DNA from: Ideonella sp. A 288
Lineage (GTDB): Bacteria > Pseudomonadota > Gammaproteobacteria > Burkholderiales > Burkholderiaceae_C
Length of the DNA stretch: 64,000 bases
NCBI RefSeq assembly: GCF_002198735.1
Contig: NZ_MWLO01000146.1
Span: 1-64,000, forward strand
Reading direction: 5' to 3'
The position numbers and the translations under genes were made by a program. The notes under the pieces were generated by a model, which ran no database searches, was not told the origin of the DNA, and saw nothing but the letters and a program-made list of their open reading frames with translations. This document shows positions 62,018 to 64,000 of this stretch, piece by piece; position 1 is the first letter of the stretch, and every line of letters starts with the position of its first letter.

Positions 62018-62698
62018 ATGACACCCATTCCGGTGGACCGCCCGCTCGGCGAGGCCGACCTCGACGCCCTCGAAGCCCTGCTCGACAGCCTGCCCGCCAA
62101 CCGCGAGCCGCTCGACGTGGTGATGCTCGACGGCTACCTGTGCGGCGTGCTGCTGCAGCCGCGCCCGGTGCCCGAGGCCCAGTGGATGGCCCGCGTGGTC
62201 GACATCGACGGCCGCGCGCCGCCGCCGGGCTTTCGCATGGGCGCCCTGGCCGCGCTGGTGCGCCGCCGCGCGGCCGAGCTGAACCGGGCCATCGCCAAGC
62301 GCGAGTGGTTCGACCCCTGGGTGTACCAGCTCGACGACGAGGCCAGCCCGTCCGAGACCGTGCTGCCCTGGGTGGCCGGCTTCGCCAATGCGATGGACGC
62401 CTTTCCGGCCTTGATGAACCGCCACGAGGCCGAGTTGCTGGAGCCGCTGGCCACGCTGTACCGGCACTTCGACCCGGACGATCTCGAAGACGCCGACGAA
62501 CTGCTCGCCGAGATCGAGACCCTGGAAATGCCCGAGACGCTGGCCGAGGCGGTGGAAGACCTCGTGCGCAGCGTGCTGCTGATGGCCGACGTCACGCGGC
62601 CGGCGGTTCGTCCGGCCCCGAAGCCGTTCAGCCGAACACCCGGCGGGCGTGCACGCCCAGCCCCTGGGCCACGCTCGAAAACCGGTCGCCGCGCCTGA
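62018..62698 (+). CDS. UPF0149 (YecA/YgfB) family protein
   Basis: A 226-residue soluble helical protein. It has LGEADLDALEALLDSLPANREPLDVVMLDGYLCGVLLQP, EWFDPWVY and PWVAGFANAMDAFPALM, the YecA/YgfB pattern. Many YecA proteins end in a zinc SEC-C motif, but here the tail is basic and has no cysteines. GACAAT lies 6 bases upstream of ATG 62018 and there is no ribosome site, so a leaderless mRNA is possible. Its last 71 bases overlap the convergent Hsp70-like gene. Confidence 0.88.
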   Translation: MTPIPVDRPLGEADLDALEALLDSLPANREPLDVVMLDGYLCGVLLQPRPVPEAQWMARVVDIDGRAPPPGFRMGALAALVRRRAAELNRAIAKREWFDPWVYQLDDEASPSETVLPWVAGFANAMDAFPALMNRHEAELLEPLATLYRHFDPDDLEDADELLAEIETLEMPETLAEAVEDLVRSVLLMADVTRPAVRPAPKPFSRTPGGRARPAPGPRSKTGRRA

Positions 62699-63899
62699 CC
62701 AGCGCCCCCGGAAAGCGCGCCGCGATGCGGTCGGCCAGCGGCTTGAAGCCGGTGGAGCCCCCGGTGAAGTAGAGCGCGTCGACGCGGTCGTGCGCGAGGC
62801 CGGCCTGGGCCAGCGTCTCGTCGGCGGCGGCCACGATGCGCTGAAGGTCGGCTTCGAGCGACTGCACGGCGCGGGCCTCGTCCAGCGACGACGCCAGGCC
62901 CGGCTCGATCATCGACAGGTCGATCGTCGTCGAGCCACCCTCGGCCACCTGGATCTTGGCCGCCTCGGCGCAGGCGATCAGCGCGTGGCCATACTGGTTG
63001 TCGATGACGTTCATCAGCCGGCGGTGCTGCACCAGATCGGCGTAGAAGCTTTTCATCTGCCGCAGTTCCGACACCCGCGCGGGCGCGTACACGGTGTTGA
63101 TCAGGTGCCAGGTGGCGAGGTCGAAGTAGACCTTGCTCGGCACCTCGCGCCCGGTCGGGCCCAGGCCGCCGAAGCCGCAGGTGGGCAGCACGTGGGCCAG
63201 TTCGAGCCGCCGGTCGAAGTCGGTGCCGGCGATGTGCACGCCGTGGTTGGCCAGGATGTCGTCGTGGCGGTCGATGCGGCCGCGCCGCGCGGGGCCCACG
63301 CGCACCAGCGAAAAGTCGGAGGTGCCGCCGCCGATGTCGGCCACCAGCACCCGCTGCTCGTGGTCGATGGTGGTCTCGTGGTCCAGCGCGGCGGCGATGG
63401 GTTCGTACTGGAAGCGCACGTCCGAGAAGCCCACCTCGTGCGCCGCGCGGGTCAGCGCCGCCTGCGCCTTGGCGTCGCGCTCGGGATCGTCGTCGACGAA
63501 GAACACCGGCCGGCCCAGCACCACGCGGTCCAGCGGCTGGCCGGCCTCGCCCTCGGCCAGGGTCTTCAGGTGGCGCAGGTAGCCGGCCACCACGTCGAGG
63601 TAGCGCACCGAGCGGCCGGCACCCACTTCGGTGGCCTGGTCGGCCAGGGTCGAGCCGAGGATGCTCTTCATCGAGCGCATCAGCCGGCCCTCGATGCCCT
63701 CGACATAGGCCGCCACCGCGGCCCGGCCGTAGTGGCGGTGGGGGTCCTCGTGCGCGGCCAGGCCCTCGACCGCATAGAACACCGCGGTGGGCATGGTGCG
63801 CTGCCCGCCTTCGAGCGCCACCAGCCGCACCCCTTCGGCCTGCGGCAGGGCAATGGCCGAGTTGGACGTGCCGAAATCGATGGCGCAGTACGAGGGCAT
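62628..63899 (-). CDS. Hsp70-like chaperone (YegD type)
   Basis: A 423-residue protein with only the ATPase part of Hsp70. Phosphate 1 is CAIDFGTSNSAIAL, phosphate 2 is VLVADIGGGTSDFSLV, and the adenosine motif is DALYFTGGSTGFKPL. The peptide-binding domain of DnaK is absent, as in E. coli YegD (about 450 residues). Its client is unknown. ATG 63899 has AAGGAG close upstream, but that site is inside a perfect hairpin, so translation may be controlled. It overlaps the YecA-like gene end by 71 bases. Confidence 0.93.
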   Translation of the reverse strand: MPSYCAIDFGTSNSAIALPQAEGVRLVALEGGQRTMPTAVFYAVEGLAAHEDPHRHYGRAAVAAYVEGIEGRLMRSMKSILGSTLADQATEVGAGRSVRYLDVVAGYLRHLKTLAEGEAGQPLDRVVLGRPVFFVDDDPERDAKAQAALTRAAHEVGFSDVRFQYEPIAAALDHETTIDHEQRVLVADIGGGTSDFSLVRVGPARRGRIDRHDDILANHGVHIAGTDFDRRLELAHVLPTCGFGGLGPTGREVPSKVYFDLATWHLINTVYAPARVSELRQMKSFYADLVQHRRLMNVIDNQYGHALIACAEAAKIQVAEGGSTTIDLSMIEPGLASSLDEARAVQSLEADLQRIVAAADETLAQAGLAHDRVDALYFTGGSTGFKPLADRIAARFPGALVRRGDRFSSVAQGLGVHARRVFG

Positions 63900-63903
63900 G
63901 GGG

Positions 63904-63932
63904 CTCCTTCGGCGGGAGCCCCGCCGAAGGGG
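63904..63932 (-). promoter_or_regulatory. Hairpin covering the ribosome site of the Hsp70-like gene
   Basis: In the minus-strand RNA an 11-bp perfect stem (CCUUCGGCGGG / CCCGCCGAAGG) with a GCU loop ends 6 bases before the start codon. The AAGGAG ribosome site is mostly in the 3' arm, so it is masked. The stem is GC-rich and very stable. It may be a control hairpin or a structured leader. Confidence 0.55.
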
Positions 63933-63964
63933 CGCGATTCTAGGCGGCCGGGGCCGCCCGTGGG

Positions 63965-64000
63965 TCAGCTTTGCTGCGCGCTCGGTCGGGCCACCGGCAC
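63965..64000 (-). CDS. Possible partial gene end
   Basis: A TGA at 63965-63967 closes an open minus-strand frame (ending VARPSAQQS) that runs off the window. Only 11 codons are seen, so this is weak. Confidence 0.25.
   Translation of the reverse strand: MPVARPSAQQS

Overview
The window is a GC-rich chromosomal segment from a betaproteobacterium of the order Burkholderiales, probably near the Rubrivivax/Leptothrix/Ideonella group. This is inferred from the base composition, the gene families (Bug-type receptor, DUF3141, bifunctional MaoC-phosphate acyltransferase, PEP-CTERM proteins) and the c-di-GMP gene content. I see no rRNA, CRISPR array, insertion sequence or phage. One tRNA gene is present. 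Most of the window is ordinary metabolic chromosome with short intergenic gaps. The left end carries a fold-back inverted repeat that looks like a contig-edge artefact.

Layout. 1-9.2 kb: a peptide-type ABC importer whose ATPase pair (508-2543) is separated from its permease pair (7262-9080) by a GGDEF/EAL protein, an HDOD protein, a CYTH protein and an orphan Bug receptor. 9.2-15.3 kb: aldehyde dehydrogenase, a BvgS-like hybrid sensor kinase and an aromatic aminotransferase. 15.3-18 kb: a secretion locus in which a toroid protein with a C-terminal dockerin is followed at once by a cohesin-like PEP-CTERM protein, behind a strong sigma-54 promoter match. 18-30 kb: housekeeping genes (glutathione peroxidase, response regulator, two transporters, alanine racemase, a second PEP-CTERM protein, radA, ilvE, purU and small conserved genes). 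30-34 kb: membrane cytochrome c, tRNA-Arg(CCG) and a multi-PAS GGDEF/EAL protein. 34.1-41.6 kb: a six-gene minus-strand operon (scpB-like decarboxylase, acetate kinase, MaoC-Pta fusion, a tyrosine-phosphatase-like protein, FabI, DUF3141) linked by inference to acyl-CoA/PHA metabolism. 41.9-49 kb: rlpA, a hemolysin III homologue, a TonB receptor, a LysR regulator and two Rossmann enzymes. 49-55 kb: a NitT/TauT-type ABC importer, a hypothetical protein and a PhoX-like protein, followed by an 85-bp tandem repeat. 55-64 kb: a TPR-GGDEF protein, a DUF3237 protein, mmsA with a divergent LysR gene, an ornithine-cyclodeaminase homologue, a flavoprotein, a YecA-like protein and an Hsp70-like protein.

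The most interesting locus is 15.5-17.9 kb. The dockerin carries two good calcium-loop repeats, and the next gene encodes a cohesin-like domain with a PEP-CTERM sorting tail. The simplest reading is a two-component surface scaffold: the exosortase-processed cohesin holds the dockerin-bearing toroid protein at the envelope, and both are made from one sigma-54 transcript. No exosortase gene lies in the window. Other points worth attention are a hairpin covering the ribosome site of the Hsp70-like gene, a large palindrome between mmsA and its LysR neighbour, several near-leaderless gene starts, and a phosphatase-like gene inside the Pta/AckA/FabI operon.
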